A stretch of 64,000 nucleotides of DNA from Ascidia mentula. Its lineage: Eukaryota > Chordata > Ascidiacea > Phlebobranchia > Ascidiidae. The DNA lies in the NCBI GenBank assembly GCA_947561715.1, contig OX387197.1, positions 20,134,266-20,198,265 on the forward strand, read 5' to 3'. Position numbers and translations under genes: made by a program. The notes under the pieces are model-generated. The model was not told the DNA's origin, did no database searches, and worked only from the letters and a program-made list of their open reading frames with translations. Positions 47,188 to 58,185 of this stretch are shown here, in pieces (the stretch's first letter is position 1; each line of letters starts with the position of its first letter).

Positions 47188-48042
47188 ATGCGACGGATTG
47201 TGCTTGGAGGAGTGGTTATTGCAACGCCTATTTGCTCTCTGCAAATAAGAAAACTCAAGCTTATGGCTTCAAAACGGACACTGCAACTTGTATTTACCAA
47301 ACAACTACTTCCAAAAAGACGAAAATTTGGGTCTGTTCCTTCAAAAACGCACTATGACATACTTGGAGTTAAAGGTGAGTCTACAGCCCAAGACATAAGA
47401 GCAGCATTTTATGAGAAATCCAAACAAGTTCATCCAGACATGCAATTTGGAAAGACGAATGTCAGCAACATTCAGGATTTTATTGACCTGAAGATGGCGT
47501 ACGAGGTTTTAAGCAATGACACTACTAGAGCTCAGTATGACAATTATTTAGCCTCCATAGACAAACCCAAATATTCATTTGATGAATGGCGTGAACATTC
47601 AAAAACAAATTTTGTAAATACCACTGGAAAAGAAGATTACAATATGCAACACAGTTGGCATGATGGCCATGATATGCAGTGGAAGGACTTCACTATATGG
47701 GATATTTCATTGATTTTTGTGCTCGCCGGGATGGCAATATATGTTTACAGATCACAAAAGCAGCTAAATCATATTCACAACTTCCGGACTAAAATGCATG
47801 AACCCAAATATGACCAAAAAGCCTTACCCTACTATGTGGTGCCCGAATCTCAACTACAAGTGGATAAAAATGTTGCAGACGAAACCAAACTGGACATCCT
47901 TTCTGCAAATAGTGCTTTCGAGGAAATAGCAAAGACAGGGCAGGTGTCTGAAGAAACTTTGAATACAATTGCAAAGCACGGAAACCAACCTGTGAATAAC
48001 TCAGACACAGAACCACTAGGCAATGTTCGTACTTGGTCATAG
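47188..48042 (+). CDS. DNAJC4-like membrane J-domain protein
   Basis: The intronless 284-residue frame begins at an ATG 38 bases after an acceptor AG. A J domain spans about residues 54-120, with THYDILGVKG, the HPD triad in KSKQVHPDMQ, and AYEVLSNDTTRAQYD; it should stimulate an Hsp70 ATPase. The N-terminal 50 residues are basic and hydrophobic, resembling a mitochondrial or membrane-targeting leader. A single membrane segment lies at about 171-190 (ISLIFVLAGMAIYVYRS). Domain order, length and the LAGM-containing membrane segment resemble vertebrate DNAJC4, which is the best match from memory. Other single-pass J-proteins are possible. The protein ends in a hydrophilic acidic tail. Its 3' end converges on UQCRH 236 bases away. 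Confidence 0.75.
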   Translation: MRRIVLGGVVIATPICSLQIRKLKLMASKRTLQLVFTKQLLPKRRKFGSVPSKTHYDILGVKGESTAQDIRAAFYEKSKQVHPDMQFGKTNVSNIQDFIDLKMAYEVLSNDTTRAQYDNYLASIDKPKYSFDEWREHSKTNFVNTTGKEDYNMQHSWHDGHDMQWKDFTIWDISLIFVLAGMAIYVYRSQKQLNHIHNFRTKMHEPKYDQKALPYYVVPESQLQVDKNVADETKLDILSANSAFEEIAKTGQVSEETLNTIAKHGNQPVNNSDTEPLGNVRTWS

Positions 48043-48277
48043 ACGTTTAGGTTTTTTTGGTTATGTCACTGTGGTTTTTGTTGAAATATATGCAATGTTG
48101 TTGTGTAAAAACTTTAAATACAAGTTGAAGTATGATGTGCTACCAGCATCTATGGTTGTAGAAACGTAAAAGAAAACAACATAACAGCATGTGGACCTGG
48201 TTTATTTTGTTATATCTTCATAGCACAAACATCGCTGAAAAAATCAAATCAACTTTTAACACATAACAGTAAGCTTT

Positions 48278-49096
48278 CTATTTCAAGTGGCTGAACAACG
48301 TCTTTGCAACCTGCAATGAAAACAGAGCAATTTTCAAAAACATTAAAACACTGCACAAACGCGAGTCACTTACGCAATGATCTGAACAGTGAAGAAAATC
48401 AAAGAATTCTTGCGTGCAATGTTCTTCTGTTTTACTGCGACTTGATACTCTTTCTGTGCAAGCATTTAATTCCTCTTTGTAAGACCTGCAACCCTCAGAA
48501 TTGTTGCATGATTCTTTTAACGTGTCATGTGGATCCTGAAAAACATTGCTTAATCACAATAAAGAAAAAAAATATAACATTAACTTTGAATGTGTAAATT
48601 ATAAATGTCAAAAATAAATAGAGAAAAGGTTACCACAAGTTCTTCCTCATCTTCTTCATCATCATCGTCATCATCATCTTCATTTTCCTCTTCTTCCTGT
48701 GAACAACACAAAACAGGTTTTATTGCAATGTTTTTCCCATGTCAAGAACGCTCAAATACGGTATAAAAAGATAAAACAACTTTATGTTGTTGACAAAGAT
48801 GATCCCAGAATGCAAACAATTTGTGTGAAGAAATTAGTTAAATTTTGTACCCTGGAGTTTAGTCGATTTTGAAACATATCGCATTGTACTTTAAAGCATA
48901 AAAGCTTTGCAAAATGTACACAACTTTAACAAACAAGTAACTGCGTTTACATCAATTTGGCTTGTAACGCAAACCTCTTTAAAACAATGACTGAAATATT
49001 CGCGCTCGCAACCTATGGTAAAGTACAACAACCACCCATAATTTACATCACCTCTGGATCCTCTCCCAACATTGCATTTCTTTCCTCCAAAGTCAT
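48278..49096 (-). CDS. UQCRH: Cytochrome bc1 hinge protein
   Basis: UQCRH (QCR6) is the acidic hinge subunit of complex III that helps cytochrome c1 me cytochrome c in the intermembrane space. Four exons (49052-49096, 48634-48696, 48374-48535, 48278-48310) join in frame to 100 residues (human 91). The N-terminal half is a run of Glu and Asp encoded by exon 2. Exon 3 carries the twin-cysteine helical hairpin: LNACTERVSSRSKTEEHC and FFDFLHCSDHC, with four conserved cysteines that form disulfides in the family. The C-terminus AKTLFSHLK matches the family end. The small exons were found by splice sites and phase. The gene is head to head with ICE1 across 587 bp. Confidence 0.93.
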
Positions 49097-49683
49097 GATT
49101 CCAACGAAAACAAACGAAGGTTCCAAGGATTAGTGGTCCACCGGTTTACAGAATGTCACGCACGCACCAAGTCAAGTCGTTTTTTCAAGGTGGTTTCGCC
49201 GGTTATTTAACAGTACCCATACCCGAACCATTCTTGTGAAATTCGTTTAGTCATGTATATTTTAAAAGTATAATAATTGGAAAAAAATAACATCGCACAG
49301 GATTTATTTGACATGACATGTTTCAAGACATGTGTTATCGGTAAGTTGTAATAAAAAAACCCAGCAGATAATACCAAAAAATAAGAAGTAAACAATTTAT
49401 ACCAAATGTTGGGCAAGACCATTGCAAGAGATGTAATGTTTCAAAAAAAAAGGTGTTTAATTTGTCCTATTCCAAAGACACAGACTTATGATAACTCACT
49501 TGTATCGTATTGCAACGGTTACGTCATAGTGTTTTCACACTACGATTTCGATTGCACTACCAATGTATGTGAAATCAAAACAAACGCAATTGTGTCGTTT
49601 TTGCGCTGGCGCATTTGTGCTGTAATCCAATAAAAAGTGTGTGTAGTTTGTTTGGGATGATACACAACCTGCCATTACCAACC
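49097..49683. promoter_or_regulatory. Shared promoter region of UQCRH and ICE1
   Basis: The two divergent start codons are 587 bp apart with no gene between. This is short enough to be a bidirectional promoter. No TATA box stands out. An acceptor-like TGTGTAG at 49640-49646 precedes the ICE1 start. Confidence 0.5.
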
Positions 49684-52600
49684 ATGGAGGAGACAGATGC
49701 AGAGATTGATTCAACTTTTTCAAATACTGACGGGGAAGTTTCCGAGGAGTTACCCCGGCGTTGTAGCACTTGCAAACAGGTTAGGGTGTTATGTTTGTCG
49801 GGAAAAAATGGTTAAGTTTTACTAATGTATATGTTTTTGTGCAGGTGTCAAGTATTCAATACAAACGAAACATGGAAACGCTAAAACAAAAGATACTCTT
49901 TACAGAGTAAGTTCAGTTGTTGACCCATTTGTTAGGTAGAACTCGGTTAATCCGGATTTAATTTGTCCAGACGTTAGTTATTAGGATATCAGTGAAGATT
50001 AACTCATGTTTATTTTGCAAAAAAAGCCACTGCGTAAGAACATTATACAAAGAAATAAAATGGCATGGGCACTGATAAAACCCTAAACATTATCGAGTCA
50101 GGCGCCCATGTGAAGGTGATATGTTGGAGATCTACAATCGGTAAAGATATATCAGAAGTTTCTAACATTTAGCATTAATTAACATAAAAGCATTCTGCGC
50201 CGAATTGACTGTTATGTCATATAAGGTGCAATAATAATGATTGGTCAATCGATTTTACGAAATTTGGTGGAGAACATAACAGGTATGCAAGAAACTACAA
50301 GTAATTGTTATGAATAAACATATATAACAGGAAAATATTTTGGTATATGATTGCAATGTTAAAGTAGAAATTTTTTGGATAAACTGAGTCCCCAATAACT
50401 GAGTTTGAATGCAGTTTGAACTTATGCCATATATCCTGCAGTAACCTGATCGCCATGTACACCCAAAGCAAATCTCAAAAGAATGAGTTGGTACATGAGA
50501 TAAAAGTTCTTGAACAGAAATGCAAAGACAAAGACGAAGAAAATAAACTAATTCAAAAACAGCTAAAGGTGAATTACAAAGTTGTAAGAAGCTGTATTAT
50601 TGATGACATTATATTTTCAGTCTTTGCTTAACAATGATGACCCAAGTGAGATAGAAATGCTGAAAGCAAAAGTTTTGGACCTAGAGACAATTGTTGACAA
50701 CCTCAATGACCAACTAAAAAGCATGGATGTAAGTAAAGCAACCCACTTAAAGTATGATAGAATGTACTAATTTTTTGTTGTACATTGATAGATGACTTGC
50801 AAAATGTATGAGGACAAAATACATGAAATGAAAGAAGCTGATGCCACTAAAGAATCTGAAAGGAAGAGCTTTCATCATGAGCGGGAGCAGTAAGTCACTG
50901 ATTTTATTGTTAGTGTTAAATAAAGGAGGTATATATGTACATATTGTTTCAATTACTGCAAGAATATTAACAGAATAATTAAGCAGAAATAAGCATATGC
51001 AAAATGAAAACACAAATGTTTGATGAGCAATAAACCTAATTGGTTGATAATTTGGTAAAAGCGTTTGTAGACTGCTAAAAAACTGTTTTCAAATGTTGCC
51101 CGCAACAACTTAATGGTTGGGCAGGCCTAATTTATAATTTTTTAAATAAAGGTTATCAAAGGAAATCAAATCATTGAACAAAACAATTCGTGCCCTGGAA
51201 AGAGAAAACCTCAATTTGAAGAAAAAGAATGAATCAGTTCATGAACGACTTCGTAGGAGAAGATCGAGTAGAAGTAAAATTAAAATACAACATTCAAAAC
51301 TAATCAACAATTTAAAATTTGTGCTTGATTCAGGTTCTCAGGCAACTGATTCGGAGGCGAACATGTCCTTTCTTTCAGAGGATGCCACAAAAACAGAGAA
51401 TGATGATATTGCTGAAAAACCTTTTAAATCTCCACTACCTGATAAGAAGAAAAGGTTGAAGAGGAAACGACGAATATCTGAAGTTGCTGAACCCAGTGAT
51501 GATGATCCAGGTAACTTTTTAAAAAAATGATAAAAACGAAACATGCGACAACAATATCTTCTTTGTTATGAAGACACTGCTGTTGCCCACATAAGCAAAG
51601 TAAATGATGCAGAAGATATTATGTCTCCAATCATGGAAACGGAAGAAAACCAAGTAATCCATGTGATCTTGTTTTCTGTATATTTTCTAGAATTTAGTCT
51701 AACATTACTTTATTTGTGTTTATTGCAGATTTCATCCGAAACTGCCCCAGACAGAAGAGGAGAATTTTCTGCCAGTGACCAGCTTTCTGCAAGCACCCCT
51801 AAACTAGTTTTATCTAGCTCGATGAAAGACCACATGAGAGAAATGAAAGCTAAGGTACAAATATATGTATTATCATTGCAAGCCAATTTCAATATAGTAC
51901 CAAGTATAAGCAGAATTTTAAACTTATGACCTAATTTTTTCTTCAAAGAGAGCCTTCAGAATATTTGCACATCGCCCAACTTCAAACCAGTTCAAAGAAA
52001 TGAAGTTATTAGTGGAACACATTCAGTCGGATATAACATTGGTTGAGGGTGAAATCCATGCTTTTTGTGAAAAGCAAGTATTGATTGGCCATGAAGCACA
52101 TGTTGCAAGAAAAATTATCAAACATTATGGGGTAAGTGTATTCTCCATTCCAATTTGTTGAGAACTTACAAAGGAATAATTTGTATGGTTATATTAATCT
52201 GCTTGGATTTACATTTTACTTGCTCTTTTCATGTCACAAATGCAGTTCCTGACAACTGCTATGTAAGTTTTTGTAGAAACTCGAACATATACTTAATGCT
52301 AAACAATTTTTTTTGACGAAGTGGAACTTTGTCAACTTATCTGTTGATATAACTTCTTCATCCTGCTTCGATTGTTATTTTAATTTTCTTCTCCATGCAT
52401 GTAGGAGTTATATTGATTATATTGATCATTTCAAACAAAAATCATAATTTTAGGAGCAACTTGAAAACACTGTCGTTGAGAAACTAAAAGGTCTGACAAA
52501 TCAAAGAGAAGCTTCATCGACTGGAGAAACTGACAATGAAAGTAGCTTTGAACAAAGAAAAAATAAAAATACTGAAAAAGAAAAACTTACTTCGAGTAAT

Positions 52601-55600
52601 GGTCTTGAAAATACCAAAGCTTGTGTCCTATCTACTTCACAACCAACCTTCACTCATACTGTTGAAAACACAGCTATTGAATCAATTTCTGTTATGGATA
52701 TTGGCATATCTGATCAAAAACCCGAATTAGTGGAACACATTCTCACTAAGAAACAAGAAAATTTATTGGAGAACTTTGTTGGAGCAACAACTGAAAATAA
52801 ACACATACGTAACACTGAAGAATCCAATTCCATTCAACAGCTAGTGAGATCTACAAGAGTCAACAGCAAAGATACTGGGGAACCATCTGGAATGTTTTCA
52901 TCGGATGATGAAATTACAAGTGAACATTTTTCTCCACCTTGTGATCATGTGACAAAAACTACCAAAGTAAAAACAAGCGAGTTTCGTCGGGTTAGAACTC
53001 GTTCCATGAGTAAATCAATCAGTGAGGGGTCAGATTCCGGGCTGTCACTGGAGAAAATTGCCTCCCAGGCTGAGATTCTTCTCTCCCCATTGCAAGATTT
53101 CACCGGTGCTGTTTCCAGTTCGGAGGAAGAAAAACCAGCACCTGATAATGATGGTGTGGCAACAATAAGTGTTCGCAGAGAAAAGCGAAAAAAAAGCAAC
53201 ACACCACAGGTTAAAAGTGTGGACAGTTTTAATACAAAGTTGAAGAAACCTGAGAGATCGACACAACAGAAAAACAGGTTAATGAAAAGGACTAAACCCA
53301 ACTTGCGAGACATCAGTGATGTCGGAAGTGAGATTAGCCCCACTAAAAAGAAGGTTGCACGATTGGAATCTGAGAAACATGTTGCCATAATTAAGTCAAA
53401 CACTGAAAAACAAGTTTTAGATGACAAAACTTCACAGAACTCAAACAGCAGGGGATCTTCAACGAGTGGTACACTGCTGCAGAAAGTAAAAATACAAAGT
53501 AAGGACAAGACATTCAAGGGAAGACATCCAATGCTCAGCTCAATGCACTCACTGCCATTTAAAGTTGGTTCTGACAGTCCAAGGACAGTTTCACCCAAAT
53601 ACAATGACTTCAACTTTCTGCCAGTCCTGTCACAAGACATTGAAGAATCAGATAGTGAGAGCAACGACAGTGAATCAGACATTTCAGTTTCTGTTCATCA
53701 ACTTGATGCTATTTTTGCTGACATGATTCCAATGCCCCTTTCTCCATTAAAAGATGAGCCTTGCTCCTCCAAGTCTGTTGCATCAGAGCACAGTTTTGAT
53801 CCAGAAGATTCTGTCAACAAAGTTTCAGGTAGTGATGCAAGCTCTGATGAAGATGACGGGAGATCTTCAATATCACCAAGTGCAAATCTTTGTACTGCAA
53901 TTGTTTTTGACAAAGAGCGAAAAGGTAAGTTAAAGAAAACAACAAGCACTCCAGAAAAGTCCAAGACTCTGCAGAGAATATCAAATATTCGTGAGACACC
54001 CAGGCGCTTTAGCTGTGAAGCTCCAAGAGCAGCCTGTTCTGTACCATTAGTGAAACCAGTGGCAAAGACCAAGTCATATGATCCCTCGTTGCTTGTAGGA
54101 TCGGATGCGTTGAAAAGTTTCTCCACTCAACATGAAAATAAAACTGTACCAAGTACACAGGATGGGAAAGAAGTCAATCAAACTCTTTCCCACAACTCTT
54201 CAGGCCCATTCAAAGTTGTGTCACAAAACACTGTGGCAGATGCAGAACAATCCACAATTTTCTTGGCAAGCACATCCACAGATGAAAACAATGACAAAAC
54301 GGAAACTCCATTGGAAGTAAACAATTTGGGAAAAACTGCAGTTGCTGAGGGTAGTTTATTAAATGCTGACAGAAAACCAATTGTAATAGCTAAAGCCAAC
54401 ATCACCATACCTGTTCGAAATAGAATCATGTTTAAACCACTTGCAGTTACATTGTCGAAGCAAAAACAAACTGCAAAAAACACCAATTCTTCGGATGTTC
54501 AACCAAACAAAGCTGGCGATAGTTTGTCCATTGAAGATGCACTCAATGAAATAGAAAATGATAAAAAAGTCCACACAGACATTGTAATTGCATCAGCTGA
54601 ACCTGATCAAAACAAAACAAGAAAAAAAAATAAACCTTTTAACCAAAACTTCGAACATGTATTTCAAACAAAGCACCATGAAACATTGGAATCGATACTG
54701 GATTCTGTTCAAGATGTAGCAGATGCTGATGCAGTCTCTGGTTTCTTCAAACCAGTTAGCAGCCTGAAGGTATTTTTGTTCATATTCAATTTTAGTTAAT
54801 TTTTCAGTTTGTCCATCATGTTGCAGGTGCTTTCCTGGATAAGTGGTCTGCTGACACATACAAGAAGACATTCCACAAATGAAGGTGTGGAAAAATACCT
54901 TAATTCCAGAACAAGTTACGGAGACCCAAGTTTAGAAACAATTCTTCATCCCAATGAGTTTTTGTTTGTTAAACTTTTGGCTGCAGTAGATGAAATCAGG
55001 TCAACCAACTCCGCAGGGTTTTTAAAAACTACAGTTGTTCCGACGTTGCTTAAAACCCTTTGCAGGTTCGGCAAATTTAAATGTCTTTCTTGTAAATTTT
55101 CTATGTAGCCTAACCATTTGTTATTGAAATCCAGATATGGCTTTGGGTTTGATGCTAAACAAGAGTCTCTCCAAGAAACCCAGTCTTACCTTGTGCTATC
55201 AAGAGTTTTTGAGAATGGAGCATTCTCTCATTACGACACAAATTCCTTGACCAGAATTTATGCTGCCATTTGTCGTTGCTGTGGAAATGCAAAAGCAATG
55301 ATCGACTTATCCAAGTATGTGTTGCTATGCAAGTCTCCTTTGGTGCGTGCAAGGATCATTTTGGAACTTTTTTCTTGCTGGCCAACTGTACTTACACAAC
55401 TGTACCCAGCAACAGGAAGAATAAGTATGTGTTGATATATGCAGCTTTTTGCTCTTGCAATGAACCTGACTTTTGTGCGTTGTTTTTTATTCAAACAGTT
55501 GTTGTGATGTTGAACAGCAGATTAAGGCCTAATCTTAGAAATCAAAGAATGGCAATTCCTGTAAGTTGTTTGTATCAATATTATTGATTACACTGATCTA

Positions 55601-57021
55601 ACCAGAATTACTGATACATGATATTTAGATCACGAATTTCACAGCACTATTGTATTGGAATGCTGAACCTAAAGTGCTCAACTGGAAACCCAGTCAGCGT
55701 GTAAATCCATCTGTCGAAGCCAAGTGGAAAACTACTGCTCTCAAAAAGTGTATAGAAAACATGAAAAATGCACAGGTTGTTCCCCATATTGAACTTGAAA
55801 AACCTGTCTACCGCTTAGCAGTTGAAAATCACGATGACATTTATCAGGCATTGGAGATGTTTTGCTTGATGGAAGGCATCAATGTTGTTGCTGCTGAGGT
55901 AACTTACATATTGGTTCTTTGTCTCCCAAGTTAAATTTCTTGTGAAAGGTCAAAGTAGCCAAAAACATTCCTGCTGAATTTATTTTTTTTTTGCTTCATA
56001 AAAGATTGATAAGAAAAACAACAACATTGTTGGTTGTAAGTTAACTTATATGTAAACAAGCATATTATGGACTTTTTGTGCAGAAATGTAATGTACTTTG
56101 TATGCACACAGCTTATCGACACTGAATTTTGGCCTCTTCTCAATAATTGGTCTCAACATTACACACTATCTCAACAAAACATACCAACAGACAGAAAAGG
56201 TTTGCTTGTTTAATAAAAATTAAATTAAAAATAGCTCTGAACAAAGTTTAACAACCACCTATCTTTATACGTCTTATAGTTTCTGACGAATGCGTGGTTG
56301 CTGTGCTGAAAGCACTAGCCATCTGTCTGCTAGCTCTACTGTCTAAGCAAAAGAAATACCATCCCACGCAAGGTCTACACTGTCAGGCTCTTACCTACTT
56401 TGAAACCATATGTTCCATGGTTCAAATCTTCAAAAATGATCCTGCAGGTAGGGATATATAGCTATGAATGCCTCTTTGTTAAATTCAGTGCAATTGAAAT
56501 AATGGTGTTTCATCTCATAATACCTATTTCTGTATTGCGTTTACGCATAATTCTGTATTGAACTCACACTGAACCTGAAGTACTTCCAAGCATTTGATTG
56601 TAGTGGCAACAAAAAATATGCTTTCATTACTTTATAACAGATCACGCCATGTGGATTTGTTTTTATGGAGGTTTTGGGCACATACTCCAGCAGTTACTTC
56701 ATTTAACGAGTTCTGTTTTTTGTAGCTCCAGTGATGGTGCAGTGCGCCGCTGTGGCGACCCTTCTTACCCTGTCGCTATGCAAACCATGTGTCGCATACG
56801 ACGCCGTGCAATCTTGGTTGATCGCAACCTCCGACTTCGACGACTCGTCGTGCAAAACCTCCTCTTCAAAACAATCAAGAAGACACAGACACGAACCGCT
56901 CTTGTCCGCGTTTTATCACGGAAGCAACCTCAGGAAAAACGTGTCGTGGCTTGAACGCGAGCACAACAAACTTGCCGAAAATAAGTCTGGTCGAAGCATC
57001 ACCCACTTATTATGGGGATAA
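49684..57021 (+). CDS. ICE1: Little elongation complex subunit 1
   Basis: ICE1 (KIAA0947) scaffolds the little elongation complex that drives RNA polymerase II transcription of snRNA genes. Seventeen exons join in frame to 1,655 residues: 49684-49779, 49845-49906, 50442-50568, 50621-50728, 50792-50889, 51152-51510, 51574-51653, 51729-51854, 51949-52131, 52454-54769, 54827-55065, 55135-55424, 55499-55560, 55629-55898, 56112-56199, 56280-56447, 56726-57021. The N-terminus has the family CxxC (RRCSTCKQ), METLKQKILFTDNLIA and a long coiled coil. A lysine-rich basic patch follows (KKKRLKRKRR). The 2.3-kb exon encodes a disordered Ser/Glu-rich middle. The C-terminal third is a helical domain matching ICE1 (TEFWPLLNNW, AAVATLLTLSLC). 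An in-frame ATG at 49657 is an alternative start. Confidence 0.9.
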
Positions 57022-58185
57022 ACTGCCACTGGAATGAAGTTTTTTTTTCTATTTCGGTTTAAGAATGTTTTTGTGTTCCACTTCCCAAAAAAACAGTTTT
57101 CTGTTACTGCACTGTGACACATTTGTTTTGTTTTCTGTCCGTCTTGCACTGCCCACTACGATAACAAGTCGTAACCTTATTTCAATTAAACTGTCGAATG
57201 ATTATATATCGTTGTAGCATGGAATTTGTAGGTTCATATACTTTAAGGTTGTATCGGATCTGAGTTGTTTGCGGAATGTAATGAAGGCACCATTTGTAAT
57301 TTCGTAAAAGACGAGACAATCGCAACTTTACAGGTAATAGTTGTATGGGAGTTGAAGAACCGTATTTGCGTTTCGGTTGGACAGAGTTGTGCACAAACAA
57401 CCATTGGAATGCCCCCCTTTTGATAATACAAGAAAATCTACGAGATCGCAATTGACAACACTTTTGCCGTTTTACGAGGCAGCAGCATGATTTTTTTCAC
57501 ACTTTTAATTCATGAACAAGGGATTAGTTACCTGCAGCGCCGAGAATTTTCACGGTACGCATTGCCCGTGTATTCCTCACTCCAAGGTTTGGAAACGGGA
57601 GTTCAATCATCCAAATTCACCAGCGATTTATGACCTTATTTTGTTTCCAACACTTTAGCAAACTGCCTATTTTTAAACAGTTGTAAACAAGTGGCCTACT
57701 CTTGTGGGTTTCACTTCAAAGTTTGTTTTTAAGTATCGGAAATAAATAATAATATCATAAATTTTGTACGGATAAAAATCCTAGAATTCAGTTACCAATG
57801 CCATCCCTTACCACATCAACTAACACTTCGGTTATTTTGTATCATCTCTTTCAACAATACACAATATGAACATCTGTAAAAGGCGTAGAATGAACGCGCG
57901 AAAAGAATCAAATATGGCCCGTTTACACAAGCACCAGCCTATGAGGCTGCCAGCATAACAAAAAATAACACACAACACTCATTGCGAAAAGCCTTATTTT
58001 CTTTACAACAAAGGGCAGGGGGCGACGGGTCTGCCTGCACATGATTGGTCAACAGATGCGGTTTATGACATTAAAAAAGGGCAACTAAAACATTTTTAAA
58101 ACGGGACCAAGGACAGGACAGAAGCGAAAATAAAAGACATACTTATTGCATGTTATAATAAACAACGGTTATCCGCACTCAAAAA
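57022..58185. other. 3'UTRs of convergent ICE1 and ZMYND8
   Basis: About 1.2 kb between two converging stop codons. No further gene was found. AT-rich poly(A)-signal-like sequences are present (for example AATAAATAATAAT near 57741). Confidence 0.55.

Noticed and set aside
48650-48695. TCATCATC simple repeat, first taken for a microsatellite
   Set aside because: On the minus strand it is the acidic exon of UQCRH, in frame and with good splice sites.
52945-53682. Minus-strand 245-codon open frame
   Set aside because: It is the shadow of the large ICE1 exon, whose composition keeps the reverse strand open.
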